A stretch of 64,000 nucleotides of DNA from Streptomyces sp. ST2-7A (lineage in GTDB: Bacteria; Actinomycetota; Actinomycetes; Streptomycetales; Streptomycetaceae). Under the pieces are notes generated by a model. It did not search any database and was not told the DNA's origin. It was given only the letters and a program-made list of their open reading frames with translations. A program made the translations under genes and the position numbers. Location of the stretch: positions 1 through 64,000 of the forward strand of contig NZ_JAJUWS010000017.1 in the NCBI RefSeq assembly GCF_021390475.1. The letters run 5' to 3'. Position 1 is the stretch's first letter. Every line of letters starts with the position of its first letter. Below, one piece after another: positions 6,354 to 14,737 of the stretch.

Positions 6354-9029
6354 ATGGACCCCAACCACCCCGCACCGCGCGACGAGGAACCGCGGGAGAC
6401 GACCGGCGGTCCCGAGCGCGTCACCGAGATCGTCGCCGGTGACTTCCTCGTCACCGTCAACCCCGTGGACGGCAGCCACATCCAGTCCTGCCCGCCGGGA
6501 CGTCGCCCGATCTCCCCCCGGCGTCCCCCGGCCGCCGCCCCCGACGCCCCCGACGCGGTCGAACTCCTCGAACGCGACGAGGAGCGGGCCCACCTGACCC
6601 GCCTCCTCTCCCGCGGGCGTTCCGCGCGCCTCGTCGGCCCCGTCGGCTCCGGCCGCACCGCGCTGCTCGAAGCCGTGGCCCGGGAGTGCGCCGGTCTCGC
6701 CCCCGACGGCGTGGTCCGCCTCACCGGCCGCGGCCGTTCCGCAGCCGACCTGCGCCACGAGCTGTACGCCGCCGTCCACGCCGCGCCCCATCACCGCCCC
6801 GGTGCCACCGAGTTGCGCGCCGCCCTGCGGGGGATCGGCGCCGTCGTGGTCGTGGACGACCTGGAGTTCGGCGGCTCCGCCCTGGACGACCTGCTCGCCT
6901 CCACGCCCGAGTGCGCCTTCCTGCTCGCGGCCGATCCCGACGTGCCCGCAGCCGGCGACGACTCCCGGCTCGAGGAACTCCACCTCACCGGCCTCGCCCG
7001 TGCCGCCGCCGTCGACCTCGTCGAGCGTGTCGCCGGACGGCCCCTGACCGGCCCCGAGCGCGAGGGCGCGGCGCGGCAGCACTCCGCCGGCGACGGCCTG
7101 CCGTTGCGCCTGACTCAGTACGGCTCCCTGCTGCGCGAGCGCGACACCGACCCGGAGCAGGCCGGGAACGGGAGCGACCCGGCGGCCGACACCGGCGCCC
7201 CGCCCGCCGCCGAACTCGCCGGCCGCCTCCCCGAGGGGGCCCGGGAAATCCTCAGGCTGGGCCTGGCCCTGGGCGGCGCGCTCCCCGGACTCGCCCAGAT
7301 CCCCGCCCTCACCGGCGACCACGACGCCTCCGCCCACCTCGACCTCCTCGGTCGCAGCGGCCTGGTCACCGGCAGCGGGGACCACCGCCGGCTGGCCGCC
7401 GGGGTGGTCGCCGACCTGGCGGGCACCGAACTCGCCGGAGGCGGCGCCGCCCGCGTCGACATCGCCATCGGGCACTACCAGTGGTGGCTGGAGGAGGGTC
7501 GGGCCGAACCCGCCCGGGCCGTCGCCGAACTCGACGCCCTGCTCGCCGTCATCCGCGCCGGCCAGCGCGTCGGCCTGCACGAGGCCGTCGCCGAACTCAC
7601 CCGGGTCGCCGCCCCGCGAGCCGCCGTCTCACTGCGCTGGAGCCTGTGGGAGCGGATGCTGCGCAGCGGCCAGGAGAGCGCCCGCGAGGCCGGACTGGTC
7701 AGCCGCCAGGCCTATTTCCACCACGAGTTGGGCGTCCTGTCGATCTGCAACGGCCGACTCGACCGGGCCCGTGCCGAACTGGAGGCGTCGATCGCCCTGC
7801 GGGCGGTCCTGGCCGACTCCAGTGGGGCACACGCCGGGCGCCGCGCCCTCGCGCTGGTCGAGGACCTCGGAACGCCCCCGTCGCCGCCGCTGCGGCTGGA
7901 GAAGCCGGCCGCCGCCGGTACCGCCGTGCTCACCGGCGGCCCGGTCGCGTCGACACCGCCCGCCGGCACGCAGATCGCCCCCACCGCGCCGCTCGGCACG
8001 CCCGCCGTTCCCGCCACGGGGCCGGTGCCGGCGCTTCCGCCGGCCGTGGCCGCCACCGGACCGGTGCCCGCTCCGGGGACCGAGGCCCCCACCAAGGTGC
8101 TGCCGCCCGTCGCGGCGAGTGGCAGCGGGGCCCCGACCGGCCCGCGGCCCACCGTCGGTCACGCGGCCGGGGCGGCCGTGCCGGCGGCCCTCGCCGGCGA
8201 CGGTGCCGAGGGCTTCGCCGGACCCGGTGGGGACCGGCCGCACGGAGGACCGGGCGGTTCCGGCGCTTCCGGGACGCACGGTGCCCGGCGCGGTGGTCGG
8301 TTCGCCGGCATCAGGGACACCGCCGTCGCCGGCACCCGCCGGAACATGGCGGGCGCCGGAGCCGGTGCCCTGCTGGTCGCCGTGCTCGGCACCGTCGTGG
8401 GCCTCGGCCTGACCTCCGGTGAGGGCGAGAACCCGGCGGAGACCGGTCGCCCCGACACCACGGCCCCCGACATCGGGTACACCGACGGCGGCACCGGTGC
8501 CGCCGCCGAGCCCACCGAGGAGACCGAGGAGGAGGACACCGAAGGGGCGGTCGAGGAACCGGCCGAGGTGGTCCGGCCGGCGAACTCCGAGCCGGAGCCC
8601 GAGCCGTCGCCCTCCCCGGACCTCCCGGAGGATCCCACGGGGACCCCGGAGCCCCCCTCGACACCTGGTGGGACACCTCCCGGATCGAACTCCCAAAACC
8701 CTTCCCCCAGTTCCCCGGAGACCACCCCGGTGGAGACCGGCACCTCCGGAGGTGGACCCAGCGGGAGTGGGGGTAATGGCACGGGGTCGGTCGGTAATGG
8801 TGGCACCACCGACGGTGGTACCGACGGATCCACCTCCGATGGGTCTTCCTCGGAGGGCGGCGGGGAAAACGGCGGCCCCGGCGACGAAACCGGTGGTGGG
8901 GACAACAACGGAGGGGCCTCCGAGGGGGTCACCGGTGGGGATGAGGGCAGTTCGGCGGCGCCCTCACCGACGGGCGCGCCCGACCCGTCGCCCACCGGCG
9001 GCAACTCCGCCGCGCCGGTCATCACCTGA
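6354..9029 (+). CDS. Membrane-anchored P-loop ATPase with TPR-like region and long disordered tail
   Basis: An 891-residue protein of unknown role. The N-terminal part has a Walker A motif GPVGSGRT (95-102) and a hydrophobic Walker B strand VVVVDD (164-169), followed by a helical region to about 500 that looks like the winged-helix and TPR part of AAA/STAND-type regulators (for example QAYFHHELGVLSICNGRLDRARAELEAS in two parts around residues 450-480). A Pro/Ala linker (about 510-660) leads to one transmembrane helix (about 667-688). The last 200 residues are Glu, Pro, Gly, Ser and Thr rich and would lie outside the cell. There is no DNA-binding domain. AGGG lies 6 bases before ATG 6354. It seems to be transcribed alone. 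A LuxR-like ATPase lacking its output domain is the closest description. Confidence 0.75.
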   Translation: MDPNHPAPRDEEPRETTGGPERVTEIVAGDFLVTVNPVDGSHIQSCPPGRRPISPRRPPAAAPDAPDAVELLERDEERAHLTRLLSRGRSARLVGPVGSGRTALLEAVARECAGLAPDGVVRLTGRGRSAADLRHELYAAVHAAPHHRPGATELRAALRGIGAVVVVDDLEFGGSALDDLLASTPECAFLLAADPDVPAAGDDSRLEELHLTGLARAAAVDLVERVAGRPLTGPEREGAARQHSAGDGLPLRLTQYGSLLRERDTDPEQAGNGSDPAADTGAPPAAELAGRLPEGAREILRLGLALGGALPGLAQIPALTGDHDASAHLDLLGRSGLVTGSGDHRRLAAGVVADLAGTELAGGGAARVDIAIGHYQWWLEEGRAEPARAVAELDALLAVIRAGQRVGLHEAVAELTRVAAPRAAVSLRWSLWERMLRSGQESAREAGLVSRQAYFHHELGVLSICNGRLDRARAELEASIALRAVLADSSGAHAGRRALALVEDLGTPPSPPLRLEKPAAAGTAVLTGGPVASTPPAGTQIAPTAPLGTPAVPATGPVPALPPAVAATGPVPAPGTEAPTKVLPPVAASGSGAPTGPRPTVGHAAGAAVPAALAGDGAEGFAGPGGDRPHGGPGGSGASGTHGARRGGRFAGIRDTAVAGTRRNMAGAGAGALLVAVLGTVVGLGLTSGEGENPAETGRPDTTAPDIGYTDGGTGAAAEPTEETEEEDTEGAVEEPAEVVRPANSEPEPEPSPSPDLPEDPTGTPEPPSTPGGTPPGSNSQNPSPSSPETTPVETGTSGGGPSGSGGNGTGSVGNGGTTDGGTDGSTSDGSSSEGGGENGGPGDETGGGDNNGGASEGVTGGDEGSSAAPSPTGAPDPSPTGGNSAAPVIT

Positions 9030-9076
9030 CCGACCCGTCCGTCCAGCGGTCGGAACGGCGTCGGCGGCCGGTAGGC

Positions 9077-9093
9077 CCGGGGCTCGTCCCCGG
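9077..9093 (+). terminator. Hairpin terminator after the P-loop protein
   Basis: CCGGGG (9077-9082) and CCCCGG (9088-9093) with a 5-base loop, about 48 bases after the stop codon. Confidence 0.5.
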
Positions 9094-9308
9094 CCCGGGC
9101 CTCCCCCCCGTTCGCCGTCCCGGGGGCGAACCCGCCCGCCCGCCGGTCGGTCTCCGCCGAGTCGGCGATCGGGATGGGCGGACCCGTCCGGGCACCGGGG
9201 CCGGGGCGCCCCCGGACTCTCCCGGGCCGTCCCGGTGCCGCCTCACCCGCCTCGGTATCACCCGGCGGTCCGGGAGGAATCCCGTCGGCGTCCCGACCCG
9301 TTGCCCGC

Positions 9309-10631
9309 TCAGCCCGCTCCGGTCGTCCCGCCGGCTCCGCCCGCTCCGGTCGTCCCGTCGGTGCCCGTACCGGTTCCGGTGGTTCCGGCCCCGGTGGCTT
9401 TGTCGGTCTCCGCCCCGGCGTCAGCCGCCCCGGCGGGGGCCGGGGGCGGTGGGGTCCAGTCGAGGACCGGGGCCAGGGCGCGCAGCGCCATCGCCGGCGG
9501 GGTCAGCCGCAGCACGGTGTCGCGCAGCGGCGCGGCGAGGGGCAGGTGCCATTGGGCCACCGCGCCCGCCCGGCGGGACAGGGCGACCACCCGCCGGGCA
9601 CGCGGTCGCCGCTCGGCGTCGTACGCCGCCGTCGCCTCCTCCGGGTCGGGGCGGGTGTCCAGCAGGGCGGCCAGGGTGACCGCGTCCTCCAGCGCCTGGT
9701 TGGCCCCCTGACCGAGGTTGGGCGTCATGGCGTGGGCCGCGTCGCCGAGCAGGACGACCCGGCCGCGCGCGTAGCGGGGGAGTGCCGGCAGGTCGTGGAT
9801 GTCGTGCCGCAGGATCGTCTCCTCGCGCGCGGCGGCGAGCAGGCGCGGCACGGGGTCGTGCCATCCGCCGAACCGGCGGAGCAGTTCGGCGCGTTCGCCG
9901 TCCGGGGCCCGGGCCCCCTCGGGCACCCGGGCCGTCGCGAAGGCGTAGATCCGCCCGTCCCGCAGCGGCACGACGCCGAACCGTTCCCCCCGGCCGATCG
10001 TCTCCCCGGCCGCGCCCGTGTCCACCGGCTCGTCCACCACCATCCGCCAGGCGGTGTACCCGGCGTACCGGGGGCCGCGCGCGGTCGGCCACAGCGCGCC
10101 CCGCACGGTGCTGCGCACCCCGTCGGCCCCGACCACCACGTCGGCGCTCTCCTCCCCGGCGTCCGTGATCACCACCGGGCGTCCCCGGCCGTCGAGGCGC
10201 ACCCCGGTGACGGTGACGCCCGTCCGCACGGTGTCGGCCGGCAGGGCCGCCCGCAGGATCCCCGTCAGTTCGGCGCGGTGCACGGCGACCATCGGGCCCC
10301 GGTCACGGACCAGGTCCCCGATGTCGGTGCGGGAGAGGAACCGTCCCGAGGGGGTACGTATCCCGCCGGTGCCGCCGGGCAGGGACCGGTCCAGCACGGC
10401 CGGTCCCTGCCCGATGGCCTCCAGGGCACGCACACCGTTGGGCCACAGGGTCAGGCCGGAGCCGGCTCCCGGCCCCCCGGCGCTCCGTTCCAGCACCTTC
10501 ACCGGTATTCCCCGGGCGCGCAGCGCGACTGCCGTCGCCAGGCCGCCGACGCCCCCGCCGACGACCAGTACCCGGGGGCGGCCTCCCGTGCCCCGGGCCG
10601 TCGCCGCTCCCGCCGTTCGTGCGCGGTCCAT
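9309..10631 (-). CDS. FAD-dependent monooxygenase (PHBH/UbiH-like)
   Basis: A class A flavoprotein hydroxylase using NAD(P)H and O2; the substrate cannot be read from sequence. The 440-residue product has the FAD dinucleotide motif VVGGGVGGLATAVALRARG (about 23-41), the DG motif VVGADGVRSTVR and the ribose-binding GD motif GDAAHAMTPNLGQGANQALED. A GGAGGAG box lies 8 bases before ATG 10631. The last 35-40 residues are a Gly/Thr/Ala repeat encoded by low-complexity DNA (9312-9420), outside the conserved fold. It is divergent from the small protein at 10846; the pair may share a control region of 214 bases. Confidence 0.9.
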   Translation of the reverse strand: MDRARTAGAATARGTGGRPRVLVVGGGVGGLATAVALRARGIPVKVLERSAGGPGAGSGLTLWPNGVRALEAIGQGPAVLDRSLPGGTGGIRTPSGRFLSRTDIGDLVRDRGPMVAVHRAELTGILRAALPADTVRTGVTVTGVRLDGRGRPVVITDAGEESADVVVGADGVRSTVRGALWPTARGPRYAGYTAWRMVVDEPVDTGAAGETIGRGERFGVVPLRDGRIYAFATARVPEGARAPDGERAELLRRFGGWHDPVPRLLAAAREETILRHDIHDLPALPRYARGRVVLLGDAAHAMTPNLGQGANQALEDAVTLAALLDTRPDPEEATAAYDAERRPRARRVVALSRRAGAVAQWHLPLAAPLRDTVLRLTPPAMALRALAPVLDWTPPPPAPAGAADAGAETDKATGAGTTGTGTGTDGTTGAGGAGGTTGAG

Positions 10632-10845
10632 CCCGATCGCTCCTCCCCGTCGTCCCCGTGACCCGTCCCGGCTCGCCGGGGCGCGGTCGTTCCCGGGGGT
10701 CGGTCGTCGATCCTTCCGCACGTCCACCGGTCGCCGGCGGTCGGCCCCGGGGAGGAGCGTCGCTTCCGGGGGGATTGGGGGTATTCGCGGTGGGCAGGTG
10801 CGGAGGGGGGAGAGACCCCCGTCATGCGATCCGAGGAGGCCGAGG

Positions 10846-11094
10846 ATGACCCCACACAACGGTGCCGTCTCGACACCGCAGACAGCGTCGGAGCGGGCCG
10901 GCGGGGACCGGGGACCCTCCGCGGCGGGACTCGCGGTGGCGCTGCCGGTCGTCGCCCTCACGATGACGCAGGTACGCGTGGGCGGACTGCTGCGGATGAT
11001 GCCCGCCGCCCTGGCCGCCTGGCGCGCGGTGAAGCGTTACCGCTCCCGTCGTCAGGGGTCCCGTCAGCAGGGCTCCCGGCATCGGGGACGGTAG
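10846..11094 (+). CDS. Small protein with a hydrophobic centre and basic C-terminus
   Basis: An 82-residue product starting at ATG 10846 behind a strong GAGGAGG box 6 bases away. It has a hydrophilic start, a hydrophobic section from about 27 to 40, an amphipathic section rich in Met and Leu, and an Arg/Gln/Ser-rich tail with two QGSR repeats. No known family is evident. It begins 214 bases from the divergent monooxygenase and ends 21 bases before an exceptionally long hairpin. Its codon use fits a real gene. Confidence 0.6.
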   Translation: MTPHNGAVSTPQTASERAGGDRGPSAAGLAVALPVVALTMTQVRVGGLLRMMPAALAAWRAVKRYRSRRQGSRQQGSRHRGR

Positions 11095-11115
11095 CCCCGC
11101 CGATCGACCGACCCC

Positions 11116-11167
11116 GGGAGGGTTCTTCGGTGCCCGCCCGCGGGGGCGGGCACCGAAGAACCCTCCC
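11116..11167. terminator. Very long perfect hairpin, bidirectional terminator
   Basis: Two 24-base arms (11116-11139 and 11144-11167) are perfectly complementary around the 4-base loop GCGG. It lies between convergent genes, 21 bases after the stop of the small plus-strand gene. A further short hairpin, CGGCGT/ACGCCG, lies at 11171-11184. Confidence 0.85.
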
Positions 11168-11279
11168 GTTCGGCGTGGACGCCGGGCGTGCCCGCTCCCG
11201 GGGGAGGGACGGGGCAGTGCGTCGGGGGCCGGCGTGAGCGGGCCCCGGGAACCGGCGGGGCGCCCCGCCGTCCGTCGCG

Positions 11280-11299
11280 CCCGGGGCACGGGCCCCGGG
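11280..11299 (-). terminator. nucS terminator hairpin
   Basis: CCCGGGG (11280-11286) and CCCCGGG (11293-11299) with a 6-base loop, 2 bases beyond the nucS stop codon on the minus strand. Confidence 0.6.
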
Positions 11300-11301
11300 G
11301 T

Positions 11302-11985
11302 TCAGAAGAGGCGGAGTTTGTCGTCCTCGATGCCGCGCAGGGCGTTGTAGTCGAGCACCACGCAGCGGATGCCCCGGTCGCCGGCGAGCACCCGGGCCTG
11401 CGGCTTGATCTCCTGTGCGGCGAAGACGCCCCGTACCGGTGCGAGCAGGGGGTCGCGGTTGAGCAGTTCCAGGTAGCGGGTGAGTTGTTCCACGCCGTCG
11501 ATCTCGCCGCGCCGCTTGATCTCCACGGCGACCGTCGCGCCCTCGGCGTCGCGGCCCAGGATGTCCACCGGTCCGATGGCGGTGGGGTACTCGCGGCGCA
11601 CCAGGCTCCACCCCTCACCCAGGGTCTCCATCCGGTCGGCGAGGAGTTCCTGCAGGTGGGCCTCGACGCCGTCCTTGATCAGGCCGGGATCCACCCCCAG
11701 TTCGTGGGAGGAGTCGTGGAGGACCTCGGTCATGGTGATCAACAGTTTCTCGCCGCTCTTGTTGATTACCGTCCACACCTGTTCGTCACCGTTCTCGCCG
11801 GTGCCCTCGTCGATGGCCAGGGTGCACGGGGGCGACATCCAGTTGAGCGGCTTGTAGGCGCGGTCGTCGGCGTGGATCGAGACGGATCCGTCCGCCTTGA
11901 CGAGGATCAGCCGGGGCGCGAGGGGCAGATGGGCCGTCAGCCGGCCGGCGTAGTCGACGGAGCAGCGGGCGATCACGAGGCGCAT
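11302..11985 (-). CDS. nucS: NucS/EndoMS mismatch-specific endonuclease
   Basis: Cuts both strands at mismatches such as G-T and is the core of non-canonical mismatch repair in actinobacteria, which lack MutS/MutL. The 227-residue product has the usual N-terminal DNA-binding half and C-terminal nuclease half. The active-site residues of the D-ExK-Q fold are D141, E155, K157 and Q167, with spacing equal to that known in mycobacterial NucS. The last residues, DDKLRLF, form the C-terminal motif used to bind the sliding clamp. A TAGCGT box lies 8 bases before the ATG (11999-11994), so the mRNA may be leaderless or nearly so. Confidence 0.97.
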   Translation of the reverse strand: MRLVIARCSVDYAGRLTAHLPLAPRLILVKADGSVSIHADDRAYKPLNWMSPPCTLAIDEGTGENGDEQVWTVINKSGEKLLITMTEVLHDSSHELGVDPGLIKDGVEAHLQELLADRMETLGEGWSLVRREYPTAIGPVDILGRDAEGATVAVEIKRRGEIDGVEQLTRYLELLNRDPLLAPVRGVFAAQEIKPQARVLAGDRGIRCVVLDYNALRGIEDDKLRLF

Positions 11986-12378
11986 GGTCGGTCACGCTAC
12001 CGGCCCGGGGCGTCCGGGGCGAAGTCGCCCCGGGAAGGGGGCGATCGTTCCGTCGGAGGCGTGGTGGGGGGAGCGCCGAGGGCGTCGGGCGGGCGGTGAC
12101 CGTTATGTCGTTCATGCGATATGACAGGAGATCGGATGAGAACAGATGGTTCCGTTCGTGGCCAGTTATGTGCTCATTCCACTGACATCGCCGGTCAGGG
12201 AGCCGTACGGTGTCCCCGGGGGTGTCGCCGTCCGAATTCATGTGATCACCGATGATCACCAAGGGGTGGTGCGGGGTGCCCGCATCCCGTGCCACCCGAT
12301 TCGCCGGTGATCCGGAGGACCGACGCTCCCGGCCCGTCCGTCAGGCCCCCGCCCCGGGGGTCGCGAGAGGAGAACCCC
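11986..12378. other. Divergent intergenic region, lower GC
   Basis: Holds the nucS -10 box and, at about 12105-12200, a stretch of markedly lower GC with two GTTATGT words at 12112 and 12165. This is probably the promoter of the plus-strand gene, but I cannot assign exact boxes. No gene is supported. Confidence 0.5.
11994..11999 (-). promoter_or_regulatory. -10 box before nucS
   Basis: TAGCGT on the minus strand, 8 bases before the nucS start codon. Confidence 0.4.
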
Positions 12379-12771
12379 ATGTCGCTCGACGTCTCACCGG
12401 CGCTCCTGGAGCAGGCCGAGCGAGGCGAGGTCGACGAAGCCGCCTTCGTCGACTGCGTCCGCACCTCCCTCCCGTACGCCTGGGAGATGATCGGCAACCT
12501 GGTCGCCCGTCTGCAGGTGGACGGTGGCGAATTCGCCGACAACACCACCCCGCCCCCCACCGAGCAGGCCCGTGGTCAACTGCTGCGGGCGCTGGCCAGT
12601 GACGCCATTCGGGGCAGCCTGGAGCGTCACTTCGGTGTTCGCCTGGCCTTCCAGAACTGCCACCGGGTGGCGGTCTTCCCGCTGGACCCGGCGGTGGACG
12701 ACCGGCTTGGTCGCTTCCGTTCCGTCCGGGGTCAACTGCTCAACCAGTCACCGGAGTTGCGGGACTGCTGA
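12379..12771 (+). CDS. SCO5389-family conserved protein
   Basis: A 130-residue soluble protein found in streptomycetes next to nucS; function unknown. It starts MSLDVSPALLEQAERGEVDE, with acidic helices and a C-terminal part with LAFQNCHRVAVFPLDPA. AGGAG lies 6 bases before ATG. There is no signal peptide, membrane segment or metal motif. Its 3' end overlaps by 32 bases the end of the convergent oxidoreductase gene. I name the family from memory of the sequence and the position beside nucS. Confidence 0.8.
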   Translation: MSLDVSPALLEQAERGEVDEAAFVDCVRTSLPYAWEMIGNLVARLQVDGGEFADNTTPPPTEQARGQLLRALASDAIRGSLERHFGVRLAFQNCHRVAVFPLDPAVDDRLGRFRSVRGQLLNQSPELRDC

Positions 12772-14032
12772 GCCGTTCCCCGGTTTCCCCGCCGAGTCCC
12801 CTTCCGGACGATTTGATCCACCCGGACGTTTCCGCTCGTCCCCTCCCCCGCCCCATCGGAGCCCCGGCCCCCGCCACCGGGAAGTCCGGGGGGCGGGGGC
12901 CGGTGACCGCCGGAACGGCCGGCGGCCGGGGCTCCGGGGGCCTCACGGACGACGGAACCGAGGGGGGTGGGGGCGCCGCGGGGCCGGGAACGGTGTCCGG
13001 CAGCAGCGGCACCACCTCCCTCCCCAGCCGCCACAGGGTCTCCTCGGTGAGCTCCGCGTCCCCCGATCCCTCCGCCAGCAGGGCGAACCGGGTGATCCCG
13101 GTGGTCTCGGCGGTGGCGGCGAGCCGATCCGCGCACAATCGAGCGGTGCCCACCGGGTGCAACTCGCACAGGAGTTCGGTGTATGCCAGGGGGTCGCGCA
13201 TGGGGCGTTTCCGGCCGTCCACGGTGCGGTGCGCGGCCAACCCCTGCCGCAGCATGCCCGGCAGCGCGCGGCGCAGGGTCTCCACCGCCTCGGTGTGGCT
13301 GTCGCCGATCTGCGCCACTCCCACCGAGACGTGGCGGTCGCAGGCCACGGTCTCCGCGTCGTGACCGGCGTCGCGCGCGGTCTCCCGCCACAGTCGGACC
13401 ATCGCGGCCTTCTCCTCGTCGCCCGCGTGCATCCCCAGCAGCATCGGCAGGCCGCGCTCGGCCGCCAGCCGAACCGTCCCCGGCGAGGTGCAGGCGACGA
13501 TCACCGGCGGCCCGGCGGTGGAGCGTTCCGGGCCGGTGGGCACGGTGGGATCGGGGACCACCGGCACCGGACGGAAGCGGTGCTGCTCCCCGTCGGCCCC
13601 CACCTTCCCGCCGCGCAGCCACCGCAGCAGCACGTCCAGGGATTCCGGGAAACCCTTCTCGAAGGCGGACAGCCCGGTGCCGAACACCTCCAGGTCGACC
13701 CAGGGCCCACCGCGTCCCACGCCGAGGGTGAAGCGTCCCCCCGAGACCAGGTGCAGTAGCGCGGCCTGTTCGCCGAGCGCCACCGGGTGAACGGTGGAGA
13801 GCACACTGATCGCGGTGCCCAGGCCGATCCGACGGGTGCGGCCGAGCAGGTGCGCGGCCAGGGTCGTCGCCGAGGGGCAGGTCCCGTAGGGGACGAAGTG
13901 GTGTTCGGCCAGCCACGCCTCGGACAGGCCCGCCTCCTCCGCGGCCACCACGGCCCGGACGGCCCGCTCCAGCGCTTCCCGGTCGCTCTGCCCCGGGAAT
14001 CTGCCGGCCAACACGAATGTCCCCACACGCAT
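12740..14032 (-). CDS. LLM-class flavin-dependent oxidoreductase
   Basis: A luciferase-like monooxygenase (bacterial luciferase/F420 barrel). The first 350 residues show the family features: RVGTFVLAGRFPGQSDREALE, EAGLSEAWLAEHHF, RIGLGTAISVLSTVHPVALGEQ and RFTLGVGRGG. Cofactor (FMN or F420) and substrate are not decided by the sequence. AAGGAG lies 7 bases before ATG 14032. After about residue 355 an 80-residue Pro/Gly/Arg-rich tail follows, poor in structure, reaching 32 bases into the convergent gene. This looks like loss of an original stop codon. Confidence 0.88.
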   Translation of the reverse strand: MRVGTFVLAGRFPGQSDREALERAVRAVVAAEEAGLSEAWLAEHHFVPYGTCPSATTLAAHLLGRTRRIGLGTAISVLSTVHPVALGEQAALLHLVSGGRFTLGVGRGGPWVDLEVFGTGLSAFEKGFPESLDVLLRWLRGGKVGADGEQHRFRPVPVVPDPTVPTGPERSTAGPPVIVACTSPGTVRLAAERGLPMLLGMHAGDEEKAAMVRLWRETARDAGHDAETVACDRHVSVGVAQIGDSHTEAVETLRRALPGMLRQGLAAHRTVDGRKRPMRDPLAYTELLCELHPVGTARLCADRLAATAETTGITRFALLAEGSGDAELTEETLWRLGREVVPLLPDTVPGPAAPPPPSVPSSVRPPEPRPPAVPAVTGPRPPDFPVAGAGAPMGRGRGRAETSGWIKSSGRGLGGETGERLSSPATPVTG

Positions 14033-14416
14033 GCTTTCACTCCTTCGTGATGCGCCGTGTGCATCACATATCTCCATGGCATCAACGCCCGACACGTGCC
14101 AAGGGCACGGTAGGACACGAATTTTTTCCGATGATCATGGCTTTCGGGCGGATTTCGTGGTGAAAGGGGAATGGGGTACGGGAGAGGCGCGTTTTCGGTG
14201 CGTTCCGGGGCTTCCGCGCCCGGAGGGCGCGTCGTGGCACCGGGGCGCACATCGACGCGGCGGCCGATGGCGACTCCGCGCCTCCGTCGGAATGCGTAGG
14301 CTGGTGGCGCCCATCGGGGCACTCCCCGCACCGGGGCGTCCCCCGCACCGGGGGGAGTGCCCGGGCGGGATGGGCGGCGAGACCGGCGAGCGAACCAACG
14401 GAACCGGAGGTGCCAG
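14033..14416. other. Intergenic region with a possible RNA structure
   Basis: Low-GC patch near 14115-14165 (including a run of six T at 14122) and a long-armed hairpin at 14317-14362. The divergent promoters of the oxidoreductase and the small plus-strand gene should be here. No gene is supported. Confidence 0.5.
14317..14362 (+). promoter_or_regulatory. Long-armed hairpin upstream of the small zinc protein
   Basis: GGGCACTCCCC (14317-14327) pairs with GGGGAGTGCCC (14352-14362), a perfect 11-bp stem around 24 bases that themselves repeat CCCGCACCGGGG. It lies 55 bases before the GTG start at 14417. It could be a leader structure or a terminator-like element. Confidence 0.45.
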
Positions 14417-14737
14417 GTGTCCCCCCGGCGCAACCACCGGCGCGACCGATCCCCCGGACCCCGGACCTCCGGGGAGGGCGGCATGCGCGGTATGGAGACC
14501 ACCGAGGAGTGGCGTGGCGAGGAGTGGGTGGTGCGGCGCGTCAGCGGTGCCGCCGCCGCGAAGCACTACCGCTGTCCCGGCTGCGACCAGGAGATCGCGC
14601 CGGGCGTCCCCCACGTGGTGGCCTGGCAGCGGTTCGGCGCGTTGGAGGACCGCCGGCACTGGCACGGCGGGTGCTGGGGCGCCCGGGACCGACGGGCCCC
14701 CGTCGTTCGGCGCTCCCGCAACGCACCCCGGTACTGA
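14417..14737 (+). CDS. Small probable zinc-binding protein
   Basis: A 106-residue protein. The N-terminal 35 residues are basic (begins MSPRRNHRRDR from GTG), then a compact domain EEWVVRRVSGAAAAKHYRC, PGCDQEIAPGVPHVV and RRHWHGGCW. CxxC followed by H and HxxxC suggests one bound zinc, as in HNH-like or treble-clef folds, but the HNH catalytic residues are not evident. GGAGG lies 6 bases before GTG 14417. It is sometimes labelled ATP/GTP-binding in streptomycetes, for which I see no motif. Its 3' 197 bases overlap the end of the convergent ABC permease frame. Confidence 0.75.
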   Translation: MSPRRNHRRDRSPGPRTSGEGGMRGMETTEEWRGEEWVVRRVSGAAAAKHYRCPGCDQEIAPGVPHVVAWQRFGALEDRRHWHGGCWGARDRRAPVVRRSRNAPRY

